A DNA stretch of 17,130 bases from Bacteroidota bacterium (GCA_024280675.1 JAJRPT010000074.1:1-17130); one strand, 5' to 3'; counted from the first letter of the stretch, positions 6,955-14,490 are shown. Numbers and translations: made by a program. The notes: a model not told the origin generated them from the sequence alone.

Positions 6955-7080
6955 TCACTTATTTTTTATTAAGTTTTTCATAAATTCATTTGCACATTTG
7001 CTTCTCAATCTGGTCACCCCAAAGAAACTTCCAAGAAAAAAGCATAATGTAAGCTTTATAAAGGTGGCAAACCCACTTAC
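6955..7080 (-). other. Open -1 frame with a hydrophobic segment after exbB; possible small gene or frameshift extension
   Basis: After the exbB stop (7079-7077) the -1 frame stays open for 41 codons to a TGA at 6957-6955. It encodes a hydrophobic stretch FATFIKLTLCFFLGSFFGV followed by a basic tail (TRLRSKCANEFMKNLIKNK), the pattern of a membrane helix with a positive flank. No ATG precedes the hydrophobic part, and GTG appears only at its end. The exbB end reads C AAA AAG TAA, resembling a -1 slippery site next to a stop. The stretch may be a small gene with a rare start codon, a frameshifted C-terminus of ExbB, a decayed gene, or chance in AT-rich DNA. Confidence 0.3.
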
Positions 7081-7859
7081 TTTTTGATGCGACCAGTAAA
7101 AATCTGAGTCACAGACAAAATTGCTTCATCAATCATGTAAACAAAGCTATCTACCTTAGTGGTCAAATAGTTGTATGACATAATTGCGATGATTGCACCA
7201 ATTAGGCCACCAGCGGTATTGTAGAGTGCTTCGGAGATTCCAAGAGAAAGCTGAGTCGCAGACACAGTCCCAGAGGAGGCAAGCGCGCGAAATGCACGAA
7301 CCATACCGATTGTAGTTCCCAGAAGACCAAATAATACCGAAATAGAAGCAATGGTAGAAATAATCACAAGGTTTTTCTCCAGAAGCGGAGTCTCAAGGTT
7401 CATTGATTCGTCGATTGAACGCTGGACTTCGGAGAGTTTCTTCTCGGCTGGAAACTCATCATCATTTTCAATTTCTTTGAAACGAGAGATTGCACTACGC
7501 AACACATTTGCCAAAGATCCACGTTGTGTATCGCAACTCACAAGAGCTTGGTCGAAATTTCCATTTGCAAGATCATCGACAACAGAGCTGATAAATTTCT
7601 GTGGGTCGCCTTTGCCTTGAGCCTTTCCAAGTGAGAGCATTCTTTCGATTGAGTATGCAATGCCCAAGAAGATAAAAGCCAGAAGAAGTCCAACAATCGG
7701 TCCACCAGTGTGAATTACTGCAAGAAGGTTTTCTGGATCTGGTTCGTGGCGTTTAACTCCGTCTAGGAAACCTGATGGATCGCCCATAATAAACCACCAA
7801 ACACCTAAGCAGAGTATTACCGCTGTAGTTATGAGTATAAAATTAAACCAGTTTTTCAT
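7077..7859 (-). CDS. exbB: ExbB/TolQ/MotA-family proton-channel protein
   Basis: A 260-residue inner-membrane protein with helices near 7-25, 52-70, 165-186 and 208-230 and a large cytoplasmic loop between. The diagnostic region LLGTTIGMVRAF (179-190) and LGISEALYNTAGGLIGAI (206-223) carries the conserved Thr residues (182/183, 215) that line the ExbB pore. With the two ExbD proteins and TonB it forms the motor that energises outer-membrane receptors. The N-terminal extra helix and GDPSGFLDG segment are often seen in Bacteroidota homologues. The start is ATG with AGGG seven bases upstream. It opens the TonB block and has a candidate promoter in the 143-nt gap after prmC. Confidence 0.95.
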   Translation of the reverse strand: MKNWFNFILITTAVILCLGVWWFIMGDPSGFLDGVKRHEPDPENLLAVIHTGGPIVGLLLAFIFLGIAYSIERMLSLGKAQGKGDPQKFISSVVDDLANGNFDQALVSCDTQRGSLANVLRSAISRFKEIENDDEFPAEKKLSEVQRSIDESMNLETPLLEKNLVIISTIASISVLFGLLGTTIGMVRAFRALASSGTVSATQLSLGISEALYNTAGGLIGAIIAIMSYNYLTTKVDSFVYMIDEAILSVTQIFTGRIKK

Positions 7860-7923
7860 ATAAAGACCCTTAAATATTATAAATTATAAATTTCATCTAT
7901 AGAAATTAAATTCCAACTGACTA

Positions 7924-7955
7924 CAAACATATAAAAAAGAAAACGTTTTATGAAA
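7924..7955 (-). promoter_or_regulatory. Candidate promoter of the exbB-tonB block
   Basis: TATGTTTG (7931-7924) matches TAnnTTTG exactly, with TTTC (one base from TTTG) 20 nt upstream at 7955-7952. It lies about 65 nt before the exbB ATG in an AT-rich spacer. The -33 box is imperfect, so this is weaker than the DUF177 promoter. Confidence 0.45.
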
Positions 7956-8002
7956 CCAAGACGCAAAATTTACTCTATTAGTTACAATAGTTATTAACTT
8001 TC

Positions 8003-8881
8003 TTAGATTCTTTGCCCTTGTATAAACCTATTGACCCCAAAAAGATCGCTGTGTATCTTAGTAGCAAAATTATTTTTATCAAACATTTCAACTATTTCTT
8101 CTTCTTGACCCTTGCCAATTTCTAAGTAGAATTTGGCATTTTTTGCTAAAATAGAGCCAAAGAGTTCGGAGAATAATTTGTAGAAAGACAAACCGTCCCC
8201 CATATCGCTCAATGCCGTCTTGGGTTCGTAATTTTTCAACTCCGGTTCCAATGAGTCTAAGTCATTGCTGGACACATAAGGTGGGTTTGATACAATCAAA
8301 TTATATTCGGATGGCAAAGGCTTTTCTTTTTTAATATCTATTTCTTCAAATCTTACATTTAATATTTTATTTCTTCTGGCATTTTCGCTCGCAAGAGCTA
8401 CGGACTTGGCAGAAATATCAATTCCCAGCACTTCGCTCTTTGGGAAATGAAATGCTAGAGCCAGGGAAATAGCACCACTGCCCGATCCAATGTCAAGAAT
8501 TTTACTAGGTTCGAGCAAACTATAATCAGCAATAATTTTTTGCGTCATCATCTCCGTCTCTGGACGTGGAATCAATACAGATGAATTGACAAGTAGGTTA
8601 AGCCCTAGGAAATCCACGTCTCCTAGTATGTATTGCAAAGGTTCACGCCTTGCTCTTCTTTTTAGCCATGATTTAAAAAGAGACAATTTTTGAGCATCAA
8701 TAGGATAATCAAATCTGGTATAAAGCTCTAATCTTTGCCAGTTAAGGATACGACAAAGCATGAGTTCAACATTGAGCCTCGAGGACTCAACACCTTTGCT
8801 CTGGAGCCAATCCTTAGACCATGATATTAATTGTGCAACAGTCCATATTTTTTCTTTATCTGTTTCCAATCTAGCTCTCAC
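8003..8881 (-). CDS. prmC: Release-factor glutamine methyltransferase PrmC (HemK)
   Basis: PrmC methylates the Gln of the GGQ motif in release factors RF1/RF2 using S-adenosylmethionine, raising termination efficiency. The 292-residue protein has the helical N-terminal substrate domain (about 10-90), the signature IPRPETE (104-110), the SAM-binding LDIGSGSGAISLALA (129-143) and the catalytic NPPYV (199-203); its length is normal. The start is GTG 8881, which overlaps the pyrB stop as GTGA with AAGG just upstream, indicating coupled translation. prfA, a common neighbour elsewhere, is not in the window. It is probably the last gene of the recN-pyrB-prmC run. Confidence 0.95.
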   Translation of the reverse strand: MRARLETDKEKIWTVAQLISWSKDWLQSKGVESSRLNVELMLCRILNWQRLELYTRFDYPIDAQKLSLFKSWLKRRARREPLQYILGDVDFLGLNLLVNSSVLIPRPETEMMTQKIIADYSLLEPSKILDIGSGSGAISLALAFHFPKSEVLGIDISAKSVALASENARRNKILNVRFEEIDIKKEKPLPSEYNLIVSNPPYVSSNDLDSLEPELKNYEPKTALSDMGDGLSFYKLFSELFGSILAKNAKFYLEIGKGQEEEIVEMFDKNNFATKIHSDLFGVNRFIQGQRI

Positions 8882-9804
8882 CTTTTTTTAATATTTTCTC
8901 CAAGAAGTTTAAGCACAGCCATCCTGACAAAGACACCTGAGGAAACTTGTTGGGAAATCAAACAATTTTCTTTTTCATACAATTCAGCATCTAGCTCCAA
9001 TCCATAATTGACAGGGCCAGGGTGCATTACTAAAATATTTTTATTATTCTCAAATCTCTTCGTTGTCATTGAAAAATCTTTCCTGTAATCATCAAGTCCT
9101 ATATCGAAAGCAGGTGCCATTCTTTCTTTTTGGATTCTGAGTAGCATTATTATATCAGAATGCAGGAGTGCTTCGTCAATGTTTTCGTAATGTGTCAAAT
9201 TATGAGAATTATTATAGGGAAGATTCATATTGTCGGGGCAACAGATTGCAATTTCCATTCCCAACCTTTCTAAAATTACAAGATTAGAGCGGGCTACTCT
9301 ACTGTTGAGCAAATCTCCAACGATGGTAATTCTTTTCCCTTTTAAATCTCCAATCTTTTCCTGCAAAACAAAAGCATCAAGAAGCCCTTGAGTGGGGTGA
9401 TCTTTTGAACCATTTCCAGAATTTATTACCGGAGCATTCAAATTTTCTTGCAATAATTTTGGGATTGATTCCAAGCTATGACGAACAACAAACATAGCAA
9501 CCCCCATCGACTCCAAGGTCTTCAAAGTGTCTAGGAACGACTCGCCCTTTGATTGTGATGAAGTTGTAGAATCGAAAATAAGTACGTCTGCCCCCAGACG
9601 AGTCGCCGCAATCTCAAAAGAAAGTTTAGTGCGTGTGGATGGCTCCGAAAACACTAACATGATGGGCAAATCTTTCAGATAGCCATACTTCACCCTGGGC
9701 GAATGGTTCTCTTTGAATTCTCTTGCATTAGAAAATATCAAGTTCAAATCCTCAAGTGTTAAATCAGGTGATCCTATAAGGTGAGTCTTAGATAATTTTC
9801 TCAT
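8878..9804 (-). CDS. pyrB: Aspartate carbamoyltransferase catalytic subunit
   Basis: Catalyses carbamoyl phosphate + L-aspartate to N-carbamoyl-L-aspartate, the committed step of pyrimidine synthesis. The 308-residue protein has the carbamoyl-phosphate loop STRTK (56-60), SQSKGES (83-89), HPTQ (136-139), GDLLNSRVARS (163-173), the aspartate-binding LLRIQKER (221-228) and HPGPVNYGLE (261-270); all residues expected for ATCase rather than ornithine carbamoyltransferase are present. No pyrI regulatory-subunit gene is adjacent, so it may be an unregulated trimer or have its partner elsewhere. The frame opens at TTG 9816, but ATG 9804 has GGAA six bases upstream and gives the usual MxKLSxxHLxG start. 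It overlaps recN by 17 nt. Confidence 0.96.
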   Translation of the reverse strand: MRKLSKTHLIGSPDLTLEDLNLIFSNAREFKENHSPRVKYGYLKDLPIMLVFSEPSTRTKLSFEIAATRLGADVLIFDSTTSSQSKGESFLDTLKTLESMGVAMFVVRHSLESIPKLLQENLNAPVINSGNGSKDHPTQGLLDAFVLQEKIGDLKGKRITIVGDLLNSRVARSNLVILERLGMEIAICCPDNMNLPYNNSHNLTHYENIDEALLHSDIIMLLRIQKERMAPAFDIGLDDYRKDFSMTTKRFENNKNILVMHPGPVNYGLELDAELYEKENCLISQQVSSGVFVRMAVLKLLGENIKKR

Positions 9805-11506
9805 TTTCCTTTCCAATTAATTCCTTTGCACTTTTGAGCGATGACTCCAAAATATGTTCTCCAGAGAACAGGCTCGCCAGCTCAGTCTGAATCTCTTCTT
9901 TATTCAATTTTTTTAGAACAGACCTTGTCATCTCCCCGGAGTGAGTTTTATTAACACTAAAATGAGTATCTGCTTGGGCGGCAATTTGTGGGGAATGTGA
10001 AATAGCTATGATTTGATTCTGCTTCCCCATTTTCTTCATAAAACCACCAACCGCCATAGAAATCCTGCCAGATATTCCTGTGTCAATCTCGTCTAGTATT
10101 ATCGTTGATCTGTCATTTCCCACAACAAGGCTCTTGATTGCAAGCATAATCCTTGAAAGCTCTCCACCAGAGGCAATCAGGACAAGCGAACCCACTCTAT
10201 GTCCTTTGTTTGTACGAGCAAGAAATTCGACATTGTCGCATCCATTGACCTTTGCATCTAGTTTGTTTCCATCTGCTAGGATTGCAACAAGATGCTCGCC
10301 ATCTCCAGCTTTGCAGAAATCGAAACCCACACTAAACTCAGCACTTTCCATTCCCAATTTGCTAATTTCCTTTGTGATTCCAGAAGACAGCTTCTCAGCA
10401 TTTTCTTTTCTGATATTGCTTAAAAGCTCTGCTTTTTCTCCTAATGACAACTGGTGCTTTAGAATTTCTTGCTTCTTTATTTCAATAACTTTGTCAAGAT
10501 TTGCCGAAGAATTTATTAATTGCTCAAGCTCTTCCCATTTTCCAATAGCATTTTCAATGCTTAAATATTTCTTCTCAAGCCCACGCAATGACGCAATCCT
10601 AGAGCGTAAGTAATTAATTCTGTTTGGGTCGTATTCGGTATTATTTTTGAAATCATTGACAACAAGTGCAACTTCTTTGAGCAATGCACAAGACTGGTTA
10701 ATCTCTTCTAAGATTGATTGAAGGTCGGGCAGAAACTCCGACAATTTTTCAATATCGGGCAAAGATTCTAGCAAATTATTATATGCCGAATTCGTTCCAC
10801 CATAAATTAAATGGTGAGCCTTGGAGCTACTCTCCCAAATCATTTCTGCATTTTCAATTATGTTTAATTCTGAGATTAGCTTTTCCATCTCCCCACTTTT
10901 GGGACTCACTTTCTTGATTTCAGAGAGCTGGAACTTCCAGAATTCTAAGTTTTGAACTATCTCTTTTTCTTTAGACTTTAGCTCAAACAACTCAGAGATT
11001 GACTCTTTGAGTGCTTTGTAAACAATTTTATATTCTTCTTTTTCGGGTAATGTATTTGAATATGAATCCAAAATATTAATATGGTTTGCTTTCTCAAGAA
11101 GGGCGAAGCTTGAGTGCTGAGAAGACAGTTCAAGTATTTTACCTGTGACTGCTTTTAGATCAGACAAATTAATGGGCGAGTCGTTTAGAAAAGAGCGGGA
11201 TTTACCCGCACTGGAAATCTCTCTTCGGATAATCAGTTCATCTTGGGAAAAATATTCTTTAAGATTATCATTTCCATGGAATACGTCTGTATTGAAATTA
11301 GTGAATACGGCTTCGATAACAGCTTTTTTCTTTCCAATGTAAACTAAATTACCCGCAGTTCTTTCCCCAGCAATTAACGAAAGTGCTTTAAATATCAGTG
11401 ACTTACCAGACCCCGTCTCTCCAGTGATTATGTTTAATCCAGAAGTGAAACCAAGCTCTGCATCTTCGATCAGAACAAAATCTTTTATAATTAGTTTTTC
11501 TAGCAC
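9788..11506 (-). CDS. recN: DNA repair protein RecN
   Basis: An SMC-like ATPase acting in recombinational repair of double-strand breaks. The 572-residue protein has Walker A GETGSGKS (29-36) after the typical MLEKLIIKDFVLIEDAELGF opening, a long helical/coiled-coil middle (about 150-380), the ABC signature SGGELSR (446-452), Walker B IILDEIDTGISG (469-480) and the H-loop ISHSPQIAA (477-onward region, His near 504). Length and order fit RecN. The start is GTG 11506 with no clear Shine-Dalgarno sequence. The gene starts 17 nt after the lipoprotein gene, with a 19-nt palindrome in between, and overlaps pyrB at its end. Confidence 0.96.
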   Translation of the reverse strand: MLEKLIIKDFVLIEDAELGFTSGLNIITGETGSGKSLIFKALSLIAGERTAGNLVYIGKKKAVIEAVFTNFNTDVFHGNDNLKEYFSQDELIIRREISSAGKSRSFLNDSPINLSDLKAVTGKILELSSQHSSFALLEKANHINILDSYSNTLPEKEEYKIVYKALKESISELFELKSKEKEIVQNLEFWKFQLSEIKKVSPKSGEMEKLISELNIIENAEMIWESSSKAHHLIYGGTNSAYNNLLESLPDIEKLSEFLPDLQSILEEINQSCALLKEVALVVNDFKNNTEYDPNRINYLRSRIASLRGLEKKYLSIENAIGKWEELEQLINSSANLDKVIEIKKQEILKHQLSLGEKAELLSNIRKENAEKLSSGITKEISKLGMESAEFSVGFDFCKAGDGEHLVAILADGNKLDAKVNGCDNVEFLARTNKGHRVGSLVLIASGGELSRIMLAIKSLVVGNDRSTIILDEIDTGISGRISMAVGGFMKKMGKQNQIIAISHSPQIAAQADTHFSVNKTHSGEMTRSVLKKLNKEEIQTELASLFSGEHILESSLKSAKELIGKENEKII

Positions 11507-11515
11507 ATCACAAAA

Positions 11516-11534
11516 TTAGCAAATTATTTGCTAA
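11516..11534. repeat. Perfect 19-nt palindrome between the lipoprotein gene and recN
   Basis: Arms TTAGCAAAT and ATTTGCTAA flank one T. It covers the lipoprotein stop codon (11524-11526) and ends 10 nt before the recN GTG. It may act as a weak RNA stem or operator; it is AT-rich, so stability is low. Confidence 0.6.
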
Positions 11535-12285
11535 ATGTAGGCGATGAAAAATCTCTAACTGCCATTTGGTAGAAAGTCTCATCTCCGCTTATTACACGAA
11601 AAAGATAATAAGCTTCTGGTATGCTGTCTTGAAGTTTAGCTAAATTAACACCATTTGGCAAAGTTCGATTTAATTCTTGATTCAAATATGGTTCTATTTC
11701 ATATTTGTCACCATGAAGATTAAACATGTCATATGAAAAAGTATTTGAACTTGTTAGCATTATATCAAGAAAAGTTTTTGTGTTGAATGGATTTGGACGC
11801 ACAAATAATCTGCTCGCATCACTTTCAATCCTCATCTCAAAATCTTTTAGCAAAAAGTGATACCCTGATCTGAGTCCAAACCTATTAATAGATTTAATAT
11901 ACTCGTCGTCTGCTCCTTTGTACTCTGATTCACTTTTCTTCGGCACATAAGCCTCCGATTCAAACAATACTTCATCCTCAATCACAAATTTCAACTGATA
12001 CTGCTTCCCCTCATTCACTCCAACATTTAAAATATATCCCCAAGAATCTGCAATCACATCCCTCAGATAAACTCCATTTTCAAACATCTGAAAACGGATT
12101 GGCATTCCGTATTTCTCTTCGGTTTTTTCGTAGACTTCTGTCCCCGCCGAGTCTGTAAAAGTATAATATATGTTTATTTTCCCACCAACAAAGAGCTGGT
12201 TGGAATAATCTTCCTGTTCATCTTCACAAGAATTGAATAAAGCTAATGTTAAAAAAAGAATTGGAATTAAAAGATATTTGTTCAT
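11524..12285 (-). CDS. Probable surface lipoprotein with a type IX (PorSS) sorting-like C-terminal region
   Basis: I recognise no named gene. The 253-residue product has a lipoprotein signal (MNKYLLIPILFLTLALFNSC, Cys20) followed at once by an acidic run EDEQED, resembling the export signal that sends Bacteroidota lipoproteins to the cell surface. The middle (30-150) is beta-rich with no clear motif. Residues 160-247 begin RLFVRPNPFNTKTFLDIML, continue with YDMFNLHGDKYEIE and end YYLFRVISGDETFYQMAVRD; this closely follows the layout of T9SS type A sorting domains (PNPF...VYNLLG...G.Y.YRI..G....K..V). It begins 8 nt after the OmpA-family gene, so the two are co-transcribed and may interact. 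Confidence 0.8.
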   Translation of the reverse strand: MNKYLLIPILFLTLALFNSCEDEQEDYSNQLFVGGKINIYYTFTDSAGTEVYEKTEEKYGMPIRFQMFENGVYLRDVIADSWGYILNVGVNEGKQYQLKFVIEDEVLFESEAYVPKKSESEYKGADDEYIKSINRFGLRSGYHFLLKDFEMRIESDASRLFVRPNPFNTKTFLDIMLTSSNTFSYDMFNLHGDKYEIEPYLNQELNRTLPNGVNLAKLQDSIPEAYYLFRVISGDETFYQMAVRDFSSPTFSK

Positions 12286-12293
12286 AGCATTGA

Positions 12294-14366
12294 TTATTTA
12301 ATTGGAGTTTTTACTTCTACGAGTACGGTTCGGCAATAGAACCTTCCTTCTGGCAGATTATTATCAAACTCAAGCACTGAGGAGCCAATCCCTTGGATCT
12401 TATCAGCCTTGAATCCAGAAATTACATTGGTGATAAAGCCGGCAACGGCATGTGCCCTTCGCAAAGAAAGCTCTTCGTTGTATTTGGCTTCGCCCAGTTT
12501 GTCGGTCGATCCCGTGATTGTTGTGTTTGAGTTTGGATCTATTCCATCTTTTATAAAATCACGTATCATCTCTTGGTTGGAAAGAGAAATATCTGATCTG
12601 TCAAAATCAAATACGATTAGATTTAACCTCCCCACTTCAAATTTACTTTCTGTTTTGCTAATTCCAATATTGATTTCCTTTCTTTGGATTATCTTCAGAC
12701 CTTCACGCACAGAGCAAATGGCAATCAACTCCTTGTTAGGATTAAAATTAGCACCAAGAGTATTCAACAATTCTTTTGGAAATGCAATATTCCATTTCCC
12801 ATCTTTTAGCTTTGAGTAAGTTCTTTTGTGGATTTCTTCGTTGCCATAAGTGAGGACGATTTCAATAGATCTGTCACCAATTTCCCAAAGCTCAAAATCA
12901 AAGACGAGTGCGTTTTTATTGGCAGTGTATTCCATGAACTCAGAATGTTGAACGGGTGCTAGGACTCGTGGATCCTTGCAAGCAATTTCAACTCTGCGAT
13001 TCTCTTCCAATCCCTCTGAGTAAGTGCCAGTGGTGGCTAGAAGCGGAAATTCCCTAAAGCTAATATTGAATCTGTTTTTATTAATGCCCCAATTTTTGTT
13101 GAGATAATCGGCAACGGAATTTGCTCTATTTCTTGCCAGAGCAAAGAGTTCGGCTTTCTCTTCCATTTCTTTGCCGTCGGTTGCACCAGTTAAATTTAGC
13201 ACAGCTTCTGGGTATTTTGTTAATCTATTTCCCAGAATATCGAGCAAATGATAATAAATTTCCACCGTATTTGTCGGCAATTTGGATTCTTTGTAATTAT
13301 TTTTGTCTTGTATATAAATTCCTCTGAGATCACTTTTGGCTTCTTCAAAGAAAATGTATGGCAAGATTGGATAAGTTTGAGTAACTATTGTTTGAAGCAA
13401 ATCTATTTTGCCAGTATTAATTTCTGAGATGAAATCTTTTATAGCTTCGGGGACTGGTGGCATTGGAGGAGCAGGTGACAAAATTGGAGCTCGCAAGGCA
13501 GGCTCGGGAACTGGTGGCGGCAGTTCATACTCTTGTTGGAAGTGATAATTCCAAGAGAATGCCAGCCCGACTCTCCAGACCTCGGTACTCCAATCGTATT
13601 CATTCATTTGTGAGTTTAGTTCATGGCGGTACATTATTTCTGGTGAGACGACCAGACCACCAGGAATCTCAAAATCAAATCCAGCAGCGAAATTGAAGGC
13701 GTTTGACGTTCCAGAGGCAGTCAGCTTACCTTGGTCGGTCACACGACTTGAAGTCGAATCGCTAAAGAGGGCACCAGGTGGTCCAATGATTTCATCCGTG
13801 TTTGTAAATTCTGACACAGAAGACGGAGTTCCAGATTCGTATTCGGCTCTTATAAAGAATGGGATTTTACTCCATTTGGGTATTAAATCAAAGCCATGAA
13901 GTATATTCATTGGCAATATTTTGATACTTGAGTTGAGTAGTAGATATTCTAGTTTTGATTCCCAAGTATGTTTTCTGACAACATTTGTATACTCATCTGC
14001 CAAATCACCGAAGGTTGGCAAACAAGAACTTTCATATTCAAGCAAAGTCCCTCTTTGTTCAAACCACGGTCTTATCTCTACAAATGCCCAATCTTTGTAG
14101 ATGTTTACACCAAACTTCATTCCACCATAAATTCCAGATCCAAGCCCGTATGTGAAAGCTCCACAATCATAGCCTGGTGGAATCACGGGAACATAAGCAT
14201 TATTTGTCATAAAGTTCTTGCCACCAAAAAGACCAATATTAATTGTCCAATTCCAGAATGCAGTCCCCCCCCCCGTTGAGTCTTTTGTATTTACTGCTAT
14301 TAGAGTCGGTATTAGCAGTAAATTCAGTAAAAAAGCAAGAATTGTTATTTTGTAAATCTTATTCAA
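12294..14366 (-). CDS. Outer-membrane protein with N-terminal barrel and two OmpA-like domains; putative phase-variable gene
   Basis: A 690-residue protein: signal peptide (1-25), beta-rich region ending in aromatic strands (about 38-275, probable outer-membrane barrel), proline-rich linker (282-306), a first OmpA-like domain (about 334-465; GATDGKE, ARNRANSVADYL, ENRRVEI), an Ig-like stretch (about 478-565) and a second OmpA-like domain (about 578-688; FDFDRSDIS, GSTDKLGEAKYNEELSLRRA). OmpA domains bind peptidoglycan. Codons 31-34 contain a run of ten G bases. With ten, the frame is open; nine or eleven give early stops. The start is TTG 14366 without a clear ribosome-binding site, chosen because the signal peptide begins there; the next in-frame Met is residue 53. 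The gene leads the lipoprotein-recN-pyrB-prmC run. Confidence 0.88.
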   Translation of the reverse strand: MNKIYKITILAFLLNLLLIPTLIAVNTKDSTGGGTAFWNWTINIGLFGGKNFMTNNAYVPVIPPGYDCGAFTYGLGSGIYGGMKFGVNIYKDWAFVEIRPWFEQRGTLLEYESSCLPTFGDLADEYTNVVRKHTWESKLEYLLLNSSIKILPMNILHGFDLIPKWSKIPFFIRAEYESGTPSSVSEFTNTDEIIGPPGALFSDSTSSRVTDQGKLTASGTSNAFNFAAGFDFEIPGGLVVSPEIMYRHELNSQMNEYDWSTEVWRVGLAFSWNYHFQQEYELPPPVPEPALRAPILSPAPPMPPVPEAIKDFISEINTGKIDLLQTIVTQTYPILPYIFFEEAKSDLRGIYIQDKNNYKESKLPTNTVEIYYHLLDILGNRLTKYPEAVLNLTGATDGKEMEEKAELFALARNRANSVADYLNKNWGINKNRFNISFREFPLLATTGTYSEGLEENRRVEIACKDPRVLAPVQHSEFMEYTANKNALVFDFELWEIGDRSIEIVLTYGNEEIHKRTYSKLKDGKWNIAFPKELLNTLGANFNPNKELIAICSVREGLKIIQRKEINIGISKTESKFEVGRLNLIVFDFDRSDISLSNQEMIRDFIKDGIDPNSNTTITGSTDKLGEAKYNEELSLRRAHAVAGFITNVISGFKADKIQGIGSSVLEFDNNLPEGRFYCRTVLVEVKTPIK
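14265..14274 (-). repeat. Homopolymeric G10 tract inside the OmpA-family gene
   Basis: Ten consecutive C on the plus strand, G in the mRNA, covering the third base of codon 31 and codons 32-34 (Thr-Gly-Gly-Gly), just after the signal peptide. I saw no other G/C run of this length in this AT-rich window. Tracts of this length in surface-protein genes commonly slip during replication. It could alternatively be a sequencing length error. Confidence 0.9.
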
Positions 14367-14490
14367 TAATTTGTTTTATAATATTATTATTATTTTTAAA
14401 AAGAATATCCAACAAGAATACGGAATTATTGCAAGAAATATTTTATTTTTGCTATATAATTTTTACAATTTATAATTTAATGGGAATAGT
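14367..14490. promoter_or_regulatory. Divergent intergenic region between the OmpA-family and BNR genes
   Basis: This 124-bp, very AT-rich region must hold both divergent promoters. For the plus-strand gene, TATAAT at 14455-14460 and TTTG...TATAATTT (14448-14478, 19-nt spacing) are candidates, and GGGA at 14482-14485 is its likely ribosome-binding site. For the minus-strand gene I see only imperfect matches (TATTCTTG). I cannot choose a start site with confidence. Confidence 0.45.
14383..14394. repeat. ATT trinucleotide repeat (four units) just upstream of the OmpA-family start
   Basis: ATTATTATTATT, reading AAT x4 on the minus strand, lies 17-28 nt before TTG 14366. Changes in copy number would alter promoter or leader spacing by 3 nt steps. 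It is short, so it may be chance in AT-rich DNA. Confidence 0.6.

Noticed and set aside
7950..8002. Intrinsic terminator after prmC
   Set aside because: GTTA...TAAC can pair over only a few AT bases and no U-run follows a stable stem, so I do not call it.
10080..10613. 177-codon open frame on the plus strand, opposite recN
   Set aside because: It lies wholly antisense to recN, is rich in Ser/Leu/Phe as expected for a mirror of a coding strand, and has no domain, signal or ribosome-binding site that I can see.
12409..12819. 136-codon plus-strand open frame opposite the OmpA-family gene
   Set aside because: Antisense shadow of a strongly supported gene with clear OmpA motifs; no independent start signal.
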